Source: Actinernus sp. WN-2022 (taxonomy: Eukaryota > Cnidaria > Anthozoa > Actiniaria > Actinernidae). From it: DNA of 64,000 bases. The stretch lies in NCBI GenBank assembly GCA_030867875.1, contig JAOWCC010001634.1, positions 134,070,022 through 134,134,021 of the forward strand, read 5' to 3'. The notes under the pieces are model-generated. The model searched no databases. It saw nothing but the letters and a program-made list of their open reading frames with translations, and was not told the origin of the DNA. A program made the translations under genes and the position numbers. Every line of letters starts with the position of its first letter. Position 1 is the first letter of the stretch. Positions 22,630 to 33,604 of this stretch are shown one piece after another.

Positions 22630-24972
22630 AACATAGATAGACTTAAAAAAATCACAGTGTACGAAATCTTCTTGAGACCCACCGCTTCGATGTCTTAACT
22701 ATATCTGAGACTTGCAGCTGAGATGTGGAAGGTCATGAAACAGATTTTTCCAGCAAAATCTCCTAGCGATGGCTCTGGTCCCTCGGCAATGATGCAATAT
22801 GGTGTCCTAGTTACCAAGCCAGCAGATATCGCTAACTGTCTCAACAAATTCTTTACCAGCATTGGACGTCACCTTGCTTCCCGTTTTGTAACGGCAAATA
22901 GTTCCGATGACCCGTTACCTCTGTGTCCAGACTTCTGCATGGGCAATATCGAAGAAAGTTTTGTTCTGGGTCAGCTTCAGAAACTGAAGACCAATAAGGC
23001 CATTGGACTCGACCGGATAAGTGCCAGATTGCTGAAGGATTCACTTCCGGTAACTACATCTGTTATTACCAAACTGTTAAATCTGTCTATAAATGCAGCG
23101 AAGTTTCCATCTCTTTGGGAGTGTGCAAAAGTGGTGGCTCTTTTTAAAGCAGGTGATAGGGCAGACCCTAATAATTATCGCCCGATTTCTGTGTTGCCTA
23201 CGATAAGCAAGATACTGGGCGAGCTGTGCACGAACAGTTATATCGTCATCTGATAGAGAATGGGCTCCTTTGCTCCAAGCAATTTGGTTTTAGACCAAAA
23301 CTTTCTAAAACTATTGCTCTGGCTAATTTTACTGATCAAATCTTAGAGAACATGGATAAGGGCAAAGTTACTGGGTGCGTATTCTTAGACCTCACTAAGG
23401 CATTCGACACCGTCGATCATGTCATATTACAACGCAAACTTCGAAGCCTTGGAGTCACTGGATCCTCCCTTGATTGGTTCTGCTCATATCTTAATCAGCG
23501 CTCCCAAGCAACCGCTGTTGGGAAATGTACTTCACCGTCACTACCAGTAACGGTCGGAGTACTTCAACGATCCATACTTGGCCCTCTTCTTTTTATCGTC
23601 TATGTGAATGATCTACCTAACTGTCTCGAACACACCGATGTCACACTCTATGCCGACGATACAATTATATACTGTGAAGCAGGTGCGCCCCAGGATCTAC
23701 AATTCAAGCTGGATCGTGACCTGCTCAACGGTATTTCATGGTTTACAAAGAATAAGTTGACGCTGAATACAACCAAAACTAAGCTTATGTTAATTGGCAG
23801 CTCTCAAAGGCTGAACGCTTTTTCTAATGTTGAACTGAATATCTATGATGAAGTTCTTGAGAAGGTGGATAACTTCAAATATCTTGGCGTGACTCTAAAT
23901 AATAACTTAACTTGGCATGAACATATATTTGTAAGATTCAATCGAAGGTTCGCCAAAAACTTGCTATTCTTGGGCGTATTAGATACTGATTGCCGATACA
24001 TGCAAGGATAACGTTTTACAATACAATGATAAAGCCGCATTTTGACTATGCAAGTATTGTATGGGGAGACAAGCACAATGTTAGTTCAATGGAATCTCTT
24101 CAGATTTTGTAGAATCGAACTGCAAAGTTAATTCTAGGTAGGGATTATTACTCGTCTGCGTCAGTTGCTCTCTCTGATTTAGAATGGTCAACTTGTGCCT
24201 CTTATATTTCTGAATATTGGACTGAGCAGTTTTCCATACAAAATTCGGTCAAAACTCACTTAGATTCAGAAGGCTAAGGTACATGGGTTTTTGAAAGATA
24301 CAACTGAGGTCAATAGCTCTACTGATTTATGTGACCTTTAGCTTCAAAAATGAAGCTTCGAGAGCGCTCCAAACGTAAGCTAGTGGAAGCGTTTTCGCCA
24401 TTTCTTTGTATTTGAATCTCCCGCTCCTCATTAACTGGGCAATTGTTCAAGTACTTACGGGGACTTAATTATATTCATAACTGGATATGTCCATTGATTC
24501 TGGGCGATGCGTATATTCGATCGCTGTCTCTTTGTTTATAAATGTTTAAATGGGCTCATTGATTATGACTTTCATCTTCAACATGGCGATACAATTCATA
24601 ATTACAACACAAGAAATAAGAGAGACTTGCGAAGACCCCCCTCACGCACTAATTGGGGAACTTTCAGAACTTCTTTCCAGTGCTCTAATGCCTGGAATCA
24701 CCTTAATACGAACATTAGAGAACTTGACAATCCCATTGTATTTAAGAATCAATTGAAGGCGAACATTTTTAATTGTATATAGTTTTTAGATATGGACTTT
24801 TAGTTTTTAGCTTCTACGTATTTTATCTTTTCTTTTTGTCAACTGTTTCATATATATGTATTATATATTCTTGTATATTATATTTTTTATTTGAGGGCCC
24901 TCCTGAAAATCATCACATCGATGAGTGTGGTTACCTCAATAAATATCATTGTAATAATAATAATAATAAATT
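22630..24972 (+). mobile_element. L2/CR1-like LINE, internally deleted and interrupted
   Basis: At 22668-22716 the frame reads LLETHRFDVLTISET, the first strand of an APE endonuclease. It then jumps to the endonuclease-RT linker (22723 on), so most of the endonuclease is gone. RT landmarks: RPISVLPTISKI, CVFLDLTKAFDTVDH, a GVLQRSILGPLLFIVYVNDL block and LYADDT with the YADD active site. A frame change occurs near 23222. The post-RT segment (NTRNKRDLRRP...FKNQLK) reaches 24782. The 3' end has a TAA-rich microsatellite tail (24953-24972). About 310 bp at 24188-24497 interrupts the frame. Confidence 0.88.
24188..24497. mobile_element. Insertion within the LINE C-terminal region
   Basis: The LINE frame reads ...ALSDLEW up to 24187 and resumes with LGDA...FDRCLFVYKCLNG near 24498. 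The intervening 310 bp has no matching frame. It contains AAGCTTCGAGAGCGCTCC and is probably a small inserted element; its ends were not defined. Confidence 0.5.
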
Positions 24973-25008
24973 TATACTAGCGCGGCATAGTAAGATATTT
25001 TCTTTCCA

Positions 25009-25273
25009 ATACTCCAGTTTCGTATTCGAAATTTACCGCTGAATGCAATGACAACAGACGCATGTACGCAGGGTTAGCCTCATTCTGAAGTTAAACATTC
25101 TTAAATGCCAGCAAGAAGGTGCAAAACGTGAAACTACAACAATACAGTGTTGTGAATAGCCCACGTTCTCGCTGGTATTTATGAATGCTTAACTTCAGAA
25201 TGAGACTAATCCTGCGTACATGCGTCTGTAGTGATTGCATTGAGCGGTAATTTTCGAATACGAAACTGGACTA
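25009..25273. mobile_element. Foldback MITE (265 bp)
   Basis: Left arm: CCAGTTTCGTATTCGAAA...GACGCATGTACGCAGG...CATTCTGAAGTTAA. Right arm: its complement ending GAATACGAAACTGG. The arms are about 100 bases around a short loop with AACACTGTATTG-type symmetry. Confidence 0.85.
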
Positions 25274-25404
25274 TTTATATTTGGGTCGGTGTTTTTGTGA
25301 CTGAGTTTGACGTCAGCAAATTTGTCGCTATTGATAGACACTACAAAAATTATCCCTGGATTATATACTCACTGGCTTATTGTTTATATATTCTTTTCAA
25401 AATA

Positions 25405-25565
25405 ATGCCCCAATGCAATGGACGAAGGAACGTGATCTGCTGTTAATGAGGGAGGTGTTGACTGTGGAGCCTTACAGCGAGCTGAAGGGAAGCAGAGAGC
25501 GGGCAAAACTGTGGGACAACATCAGGCGGTGTCGGACACGCATCGCAAAGCACGATGGGAGAAAA
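25405..25565 (+). pseudogene. Fragment of a Myb/MADF-like ORF of Harbinger type
   Basis: Reads NAPMQWTKERDLLLMREVLT, then EPYSELKGSRERAKLWDNI. This is the first trihelix-like (Myb/SANT) segment of a multicopy anthozoan ORF, whose middle and C-terminal parts appear at 27261-27897. The frame is lost after WDNI, and a foldback element begins about 60 bases later. Confidence 0.6.
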
Positions 25566-25627
25566 TGTAAAATAGCCTCATTTCAACGCGGTCGTCGAAG
25601 CGTGAACATCTCTGACCTCCGACTTTT

Positions 25628-26352
25628 GGTTAGCCTGTGTCGCATCCGAACTGAACCCTGGTTAAGTCCGTCTGCGAATTAACGAGCGGAAGCTTGTTTT
25701 GGACCCCCAGCGGAGTAGCACGATTATACGTACCCTCCTCTGATTGGTTTTTACTAATGCTCATTCTTACACGTCTTCTGAATGGCAATTCAACTGTCAC
25801 CAGTGCGACTTACGGCTAATTTACATTTCAAAATATGGCGGCAATGGCATCTGTACTGATATCAGTTTGAAATGAAGATTCGTTTGCTAGAACAAGAGGA
25901 GTTGACCGTAGTTGAGTTCAGATGTGGCACATACTAGACCTTTCCAAGTTGCATGGGAGATTTGTTTGTGTGTTCCTCGAACGAGCATTTTGTCGTGACA
26001 GATTCTATTTAATGTGATCGGCAAGTTTCCTTTCATGTGGCACTAAACCACAGCCAGCCTATTATGTTACATTACTTAAAAACCTGACTCGAAATCGAAA
26101 TAAACCTAACCTTCTCCGATAGTAAAACACAGTGAAATGACGACTGAACTACCCATCATAACAATCTCCGAGGCAGGTGACAGTTGAATGGCCATTCAGA
26201 AGACGTGTAAGAATGAGCATTAGTTAAACCCAATCAGAGGAGGGTACATATAATCGTGCTACTTCGCTGCGGGTCCAAAACAAGCTTTCGTTCATTAATT
26301 CGCAGACGGGCTTAACCAGGGTTCAATTCGAATGCGACGCAGGCTAACTTTT
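25628..26352. mobile_element. Foldback element with 175-bp inverted arms
   Basis: 25628-25803 is complementary to 26176-26352. Shared landmarks are TTAGCCTGCGTCGCAT, CAGACGG, CGTGCTACTNCGCTG, AATCAGAGGAGGGTAC and GAATGAGCATTAGT. The central 370 bp is unique and without an ORF. The element separates the two halves of the Myb/poly-Q ORF. Confidence 0.85.
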
Positions 26353-27254
26353 GGTCCGTTAATCCTTATCTTCGCGGCGTAACATCTGAAGAAGGTCTTC
26401 TCTTTTCGGGAATAAACAGTGCCTGAGTCGATCAGCGATATTGCTCGATTCACAAAGGAGCAATGTGATGTGCAGCGGACTTATTAATTTCAGGGAAAGT
26501 AACTTCACGGTGAGTTGTTGTGATCCGGAAGTCGACTTGTATAGTTTTTTAGAGTAATACATTATTTATTTATTTCCCTGAGTTTAAGCCAGCTTTTCGA
26601 ATTTTCTATTTATGTCTAGGAGTTTTGCAAAAATGGCAATATATAAATTGGCTGTCTCTGAAAGAAAGTTCACAATTTTTCCAAGCACGAACTAAAGCAA
26701 AGATACGGCGGTTATAATTCGAACTGGCCGGATACTGGGCAACATACTGTACACAGTCAGCGGAGTAAAACATGGTCGTGATCTGCATGAACTTCAAGGT
26801 CAATTTTCTCCGTTAAAATGAAGGGGCCCCTTGACTTTCTCTGTATGTTTATCATTAAAAGTACCTCGCTGTGTAAATATAATAGTGAATTCTCATCTCT
26901 GAACGTAGTAAATAGTACCCTGGTCCCAGAGGTTTTCTAGAAGGTAAGTAAATATACTTTTTGAAGAGCACTCGATCGATTCAACGCATACACAACACGA
27001 ACGGTAAAGACGAGGGCGTGATTAGATACAGATTTAAGTACTTAAAATGTCTTATCTGCTCTTGAAACGTCATCCAAGCGGCATTGTTTACATGTTTTCT
27101 TTGTAAGTTTCAGTAAGGATATGAATAATATTTCAGAATATTCCGATACGCCCGTACAAAAGAAAGCACATACAACGTCCTCTCGGAACTCTCTGAACAG
27201 AAAACGCTTCACAACTTTATAAGCACTCTGCATGATTGGCCAACTTGAGTTACA

Positions 27255-27898
27255 CGAGTCGTGTCCAACACCGCCTGGGACAACATTGCCATAAACCTCA
27301 ATGGAGTTCCACAACCCCAATTCTCGGTTTCATTGAGATCTATAAGACACCGTATGAACCTGTTTTTTTATAAAGAACACACGAAAAAGCTGAATGAAGA
27401 AAACAAGGCCAGTGGCATAGCCGTTGATCTTCTGTCAGAGTTCGATGTTGGAATGGAAGAAATATGCGTGAAAGCTGAAGCTGCTGATAGGGATATGCAA
27501 AATGTGTCTGAGGTAAGGAGAGCCAAGATGGAGAAAGAAAAGAGGGAAGCAGAAGATGTGAGAGCCAAGGCTCTTGAGAAAGTAGAGGAAACAAGAAGAG
27601 TGCTCAGTAATGATGGTAGCGGAGAACCTGACAAAAAACGAGGAATTCAAAACGAGACAAGAGGAACTACAACTGAAAAAAACTAGAGCAGGCTGCCAAG
27701 GAGAAGAGTAAGGAAGAAATGACCAGACAACTTATCCGCCAACAAGAGCAGCAGCAAACGATGTTTGCGAACTTTCAACAGCAGCAGCAACAGCAGGTAC
27801 ATCAGCTAAATCAGTTTCAAATGACTGTTATGCAACAGCAACAGCAACAAAGCCAGGCACTTGTAGCACTGCTGCAAGAGCTGGCCAAGAGGAAGTAA
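27255..27898 (+). pseudogene. Myb-like / coiled-coil / poly-Q ORF (Harbinger-associated), frameshifted
   Basis: From 27261 the frame encodes WDNIAINLNGVPQPQFSVSL, RSIRHRMNLFFYKEHTKKL and NEENKASGIAVD, the second half of a Myb/SANT-type DNA-binding domain. A charged coiled coil follows (AKMEKEKREAEDVRAKALEK). After a frame change near 27686 it ends with a CAG-rich poly-glutamine tail (27745-27880) and stop TAA at 27896. The family is common in anthozoans and resembles the DNA-binding ORF carried by PIF/Harbinger transposons. Its matching N-terminus lies 1.7 kb upstream. Either an exon-intron gene or a transposon ORF split by insertion would explain this; frameshifts favour a relic. Confidence 0.6.
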
Positions 27899-28129
27899 AG
27901 GGACTATGAAATGGTTGTGTTAGATACAGTTTGCCGAAAGAATACTTCATCATGTTTTATACTTTGCTATAGAATACACAAGAACACAGTTGTTTTCTGG
28001 TCTACCATAAGTTTTAAATTTATTATTATAAAACATATATATAAGATTGTTAAGATAAAAAAACCCGTGCCGAAGATTTCCTTTATTTACCTGATGTCCA
28101 CTGATATGACAGAATTGATTGTTTACATT

Positions 28130-30500
28130 TGGGAATTGGGGGTGAGGGGGATGAAAACCCCATCTCGCTACGACATTCCTTTCTACTCGTAGAAATGCAT
28201 CGCCATTTTGATTGGCAAGGCAGAGCGGGCCCTGGGACTGAATTTCGATTTCTCGTCTACTTTGAATATTCAGAACTTGCAATCTTAGAAAATGGTTAGG
28301 TTTTTTCCATGAACGATATACCAACCACATTTTGCTATCACTAACTAAGACATCAATTTCTAGGGGTAGAGGAAGGGATCATTTGCCTTACCCCTTCCCT
28401 GAACGATATAATTCGACACAATTAACGAGGATAGTGGAGGTCTATCGATTTTTAATGATCTTCAATTTGCTGCAAACCTGGCCTAGTCTCTATAACCCTC
28501 CCTCCGTCACTGAGATAAAGCTTTGTTATTTCATCACAGGGTAACTGGGAAAGTTCTCCTAGTTCCTAACGATATACAGGAATAATACAATCATAATGTT
28601 TGGTAGGTAGAAAATTAATAGTAAAAGGAATAAAGATCACCAGGTGTATATTACATAGGAGTGTTCCTGTGCCCTTGTGTTGGCCCCTAACACAGTAGAT
28701 GGTGTGTCTATTTATAGCCGCGAAGTTCTGGTATGCGACTACGTTGTCTTTTTAGCAGTTTGAACTGTGTTAATTACATGTTTTCAGTGCATCCTGATTG
28801 GTTAAACGTGACGGCCTTTGTTTCTTCTCGCGGGAAACTCTATGCTAAAAATAACTCTACCGTCTACAGTGTTGTGTGACAATATAATGCGGGAAGAGGA
28901 ATACTCCTCTGTACTATACCCCTGAGATCACCCTACTTATATGATCAGCCCTTGAGGCTTTGAAGATTTTGTTTTCTAAATTATTCCTTTCGTATCCCAA
29001 TAAAATTGTCTCAAATATTTGTCGGGAATTTTTGATATGTTGCGTATTATCAATTTTATCCATTTTCAAAGTGGAAGAAGCGGTTTTTCATTCTATTAAA
29101 ACCTGAACGAAAATTTTTTTCAAAATTTCCCCACACAATGTTGTAGAAACATTGAAAACAAAAACGCGAAAAATGCTGGACTTCAACAACAACAATTTTT
29201 TTTTGGGGGGGGGGGGGATAAAGGTTTTCCAGTCATTTCACGGACTATAAAAAGTTCCGCCTCCAAGGACCTCATTAACTTTAGCCAATCAGATCGATTC
29301 ATGTTGTGTTCAGTCTCTCGGCCGATTACGAACTGGGTCAGATCTTCTACATAAACGAGTGTCTTCGAAGCAACGGAGAAAACCTGTGGGAACAGGGTAT
29401 ATTAAAACTTCACAGCACTGAAGCACAACCGGCAAACCGTTGCTTCCTGCATTGAATTCTCTGATAATAACAAGCATTTAAATTGCTTGATTGCTTATGG
29501 ACTTTCGGTCTTCAATGATTCTAACCTCTTGGAACATAAATATATTAAATTCCTCCATTGTTTGTCCAGAGAACTTTGCACACGAGAATAAAATAAGATG
29601 GCCAGTGAATATCTGAATACCAGCAGCTATCAATCATTTTTCGCGCCTCAGTTATAGCGATAAATCAGAAAGTCGCATTTTTATTTGAGTTTGAGTTTTT
29701 TTGTGACGCTAGATTAGGGCTTTTAGATTTTAAATTTGCGAAAAATCATATTTTGGAAACTTTTGTTTAACCTTTATCTATACCTTAATGCTCGTGCAAA
29801 TGACGTTCAAGGGGATTATATTAAGGGGGAAATGCAGCTGAATTTAGAGGAATAAAGGGTCAGAATTGAGGATGGAATAAAAGAGGAAAAAGGAACCACT
29901 AGTAATAACAATTACTAACCGTTAATCATAGAAATAATACAATCATTGGTATGTAGCGAACACTTAATGAAATAAAGACTAGCCTATCTTATGTAATTTC
30001 GCCCAACTAGAACAAATTAATTGATGTATTACTCGCGCAAATGAAGTTCACGGGGGTTAAGGCGTTTTTTCTCGCTTTTTGCTTGGCCGAGCGGGGCCTG
30101 GGTCACCATTTAAATTCGGAGACATTTTGCTAACACAAATGGGTATACGATTTCCAGAGGTGTTAATGTTTGGTGTTAATGTTTGGTAAGTAGCACAAAC
30201 TTAACGGGAATTAAAACCAGCCTGTCTTATATAATTTCTCCCAACTAGATTATTTTTTTGATGTTGATCTCGCGCAAATGAGGTTCAGGTGGGGTTAAGC
30301 AGTTTTGAAATATTGTTTCCGCTATCATTTCTCCCCCTGTAGTTTTCTATGGGTGACATTTTGGTCAAAACACCATGTCTCTACGACGTTGCTTTCTATC
30401 CGTAAAATAATTCGTCCTTTTCATTTTGGCCGCTTTGGCCGTTTGGTCACTAACTGGGACACAGTTTAACTTTGTATTTCCCAGTTTAGAACTGGACTAA
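28130..30500. repeat. Mosaic of dispersed non-coding repeats
   Basis: 29960-30070 and 30190-30310 are direct, diverged copies (CCCAACTAGA...CGCGCAAATGA-GTTCA). 29789-29890 recurs at 31320-31410 (GACGTTCAAG...GGGTCAGAATTGAGGATGGA). A G13 run lies at 29205-29217. No coding region recognised. Confidence 0.6.
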
Positions 30501-30504
30501 AGGA

Positions 30505-31113
30505 CGTTTCAGCGTGCCCCTACGATCAAATTTTGACATATTAATGTTTTTGAATATTTTTGCATATTTTTGCATATTCATAAAGTAGGGTTGGTATATT
30601 ATTACCAGTTCAAATCGTTTTTCGATACGACGACAGTAAGTCCTATTTTTTGAACTCCGAATATTGAATCTAAACGTCCACCATTACCGGAGGCCGCTCC
30701 CGTTTGTTCAGCTTTATAAAAAAGGGTTATTCAGTGGAAGTGATGTCATAAACTCAACGCTCGCCTGCACAACACAACGCGTTGGAGGCATATTTCTACT
30801 AAAAACGCCTTCACGCACACAAGAAGAAAGTTATCAATTATCTTTGCAAGGTTGGCTACGTTTTTATGCACACTATTTCGCGCGACATGGTTGTCCTGTT
30901 GAGTGTATGACATGACTTCCGCTGAACAATGAGAACGGCTTCCAGTAACGGTGGACAGAATTTTACCGGTAAACTCTCCTAAACTTTTGTGGTTTAATTT
31001 GCCCATTTGGGAATATTTTTTACTATTTCGGATATTTCTAACACTAATTGACCTATTGATGCTGAAAAAGTGGCAAATCGACATGGTGAATTTTCATCGT
31101 AGTGGCACTTTAA
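30505..31113. mobile_element. 600-bp MITE, copy 1
   Basis: Matches 45205-45750 along its whole length in the same orientation (e.g. ATTATTACCAGTTCAAATCG, GGAAGTGATGTCATA, TTGGAGGCATATTTCTACTA). Ends are inverted: GTGCCNCTACGATCA and GTAGTGGCACTTTAA. Open frames inside are chance. Confidence 0.8.
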
Positions 31114-31492
31114 ATCATTGTTCTAACACTATACGCCCAATGCAATATATTGCTTTAGAATTTGGTGTAATATCCCCATTAGAAATGAATTGAATGAAGT
31201 TGCAGCGTTGAAATCATGGCTTCGGTACTAAACACGATGAATGCAACATATTGGTTGCGAATTTGGGGTAAAATCTGCGAACAAAACCGAAGGGGGAGAG
31301 GTTAAAAATCATTAAATTTCCGAGTTATTATTCGCACAAATGACGTTCAAGAGGGGATTGCAGTTCAATTTAGAGGGAAAGGGTCAGAATTGAGGATGGA
31401 ATAAACTGAGGAAAAAAACAATTAATTCGCAGTTCTGAGTTCATCGTACAGTCAGCATGCAAGTGCCTGTATTTTATGTATTTATATTATTA

Positions 31493-31667
31493 TTATGTAT
31501 TTATGTATTTATGTATTTATGTATTTATGTATTTATGTATTTATGTATTTATGTATTTATGTATTTATGTATTTATGTATTTATGTATTTATGTATTTAT
31601 GTATTTATGTATTTATGTATTTATGTATTTATGTATTTATGTATTTATGTATTTATGTATTTATGTT
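31493..31667. repeat. ATGTATTT octanucleotide satellite
   Basis: About 21 near-perfect copies of an 8-base unit. Since 8 is not a multiple of three, every forward frame reads the same octapeptide MYLCIYVF in rotation without stops. This yields overlapping spurious open frames. Confidence 0.95.
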
Positions 31668-31669
31668 CA

Positions 31670-32600
31670 ATTACACAATATTCATAAAAGATATCTGCGT
31701 AATTGCTATTTCGAACGTCTTTTATGTGCCGATACCGAAGTTCATATGAATTCTTTTGGGTTCCTCGACCGACATTGTGTCTCGTTATCATTTCATCGGA
31801 GCAGAGAACTGGTAACTACAATCTCATGTGTCATTGGCCTTTCGCCATTTTGAATAGCGAATGAGACCTCAACTATACCCACGATAATCCTCGCTTCTAT
31901 CGCTTTAAGTAAGTAAAGTTATTGAAACATTCTATCAAAACATTAGGATGATGTTTACTGTTTTGGGTTGTGAAAGAAAACCCTGTTTCCTCGGTGAATG
32001 CGGCTTGTATCCGAGAAGAGTTTCTGTGTTTGATTCTTTTTTTCACGGGAGTAACAGACGATATGATCAGATGTTTTCCCGGTGCTGTGGGAAGGCTAGA
32101 AGGACCAAAGCCTTGTCTGACGGCTGTTCCTTGCTTTAACGAACTGAAGAACAGCTGCTTGAACAAACTGAAACAATCACAAATGAACTGGGTCGTCGCA
32201 CAGTCGTGACTGTCGATCTTCACACGCTGTGACGTCCTCTGTACATATATGACAACAAACAAACGGGAAAATATATTCTATTTGTTTTATATTACAATTG
32301 CCAAGCTTTTTTAATGAGATAAACACTGAAAAAACAAACTGAATGCGCGCTGTCGACGATAGCAATCCCTCACTACATTTCAATGTACTGCTGCGATCTC
32401 GTATAAACATATACACCGCTTGCAGCACTTCACTTTTGTTAGAAACCTCTAGTTAGGAAGGTTTATACAGAACATGAAAATGTTCCCGTTATAAAAATAA
32501 ACCACCTGTACATGTATTAAATTTATTATATAACCATACAGACACTCTAAACATGGTTCTCCGGAAACATGAGTATCACCAGGAACCGAATACTCCCTTT
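31670..32600. other. No recognised gene
   Basis: Frames on both strands at 31897-32262 overlap each other and show no family signature. They may derive from repeats. Confidence 0.4.
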
Positions 32601-33600
32601 TTTAGTAAACCACTCTCAGAGCGTACACTACAATATGAATAAAACTATGATAACTATATACATAGGAATATGATTTAAATCTAGTGGGAAAATGCACGTT
32701 AAAATCATAATGACCTTTGAGGCATTAGAAGAAAAAGCATATAGATCTAGAATATCACCTGCATGTGCTCAAGGGGCATAAGACCTAACTTTATAAGACG
32801 TTCTGGGTAGGTCAGGTCTGACTTCAACATAAATTTAGTTGCTCGTCTTTGCACTCGTTCGATGGATGTAATTTGGCCTTTCGCATGGGGTGACACTTGC
32901 GTTGCGTACTCAAGTTGCGGACGAACAAGGGATGTATAGAGAGTTAGGAGAGTGCTTTGATCACAATCATTGGCACAAGTTCTGTAAACCAGGCCTATCA
33001 TCTTATTCGCTTTACTTACAATTAAGTTTACATGATCGTTCCAGGCCATATTAGGAGAAAAGTGAACTTTTTTCCTTTTCTAGGAAAACCTCATTGATCT
33101 TAGAACCATTAATGGTATATGACGTTTGCGACTTGTTCCTTCGTTTCGTTACAGTAAGGAGCTTACACTTCTTGGTATTAAAATTTATGCAGTGTTTATA
33201 ACCCTAACGCTGTAAGTTCAGCAAGTCACACTGCAGCTCTTCCTGGTCCATTGGTATCAGAAATTATCCTGATATCACACTTGATATCATCTGCATATAT
33301 CAGAACAGTAGTATTCAGATTAGTTACACTCGGGCATCATTGACGTATATGATGAACATCAGTGGGCCTAGAATTGATCACAGTGGTACTCCAGGGCAGG
33401 ACTCTCCATCTATAATCGTTCTGTGGCGACGGTTGGGCAAATAGCTTCTAAAGCATTGCAGTAAGTTACCCCTTACCCCACAGTATGTCGCTCTCTCAGC
33501 AGGCAGTTAAACGAGACTGAATCAAAAGTTTGCTGAAGTCCAAGTATACAGCATCAAGTTGTTTACGGTCATCGAGTGTTTTCGCAAAATCGTGCGTGGA
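32600..33600 (-). mobile_element. LINE fragment (RT to C-terminus), decayed
   Basis: On the minus strand 33049-32747 encodes the post-RT segment MAWNDHVNLIVSKANKMIGL and LVRPQLEYATQVSPH, then VQRRATKFM, typical of L2/CR1-like LINEs. Upstream to about 33600 degraded pieces of RT are visible (a decayed FIIYVND / YADD region near 33300-33350). It stops abruptly at about 33600, where another LINE begins. Confidence 0.75.
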
Positions 33601-33604
33601 TCAA

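Noticed and set aside
30664..31193. Several 80-110 codon frames
   Set aside because: They lie inside the 600-bp MITE, and the second copy at 45205 does not keep them open.
31457..31853. Long tyrosine/cysteine-rich open frames
   Set aside because: They are produced entirely by the ATGTATTT satellite in three frames.
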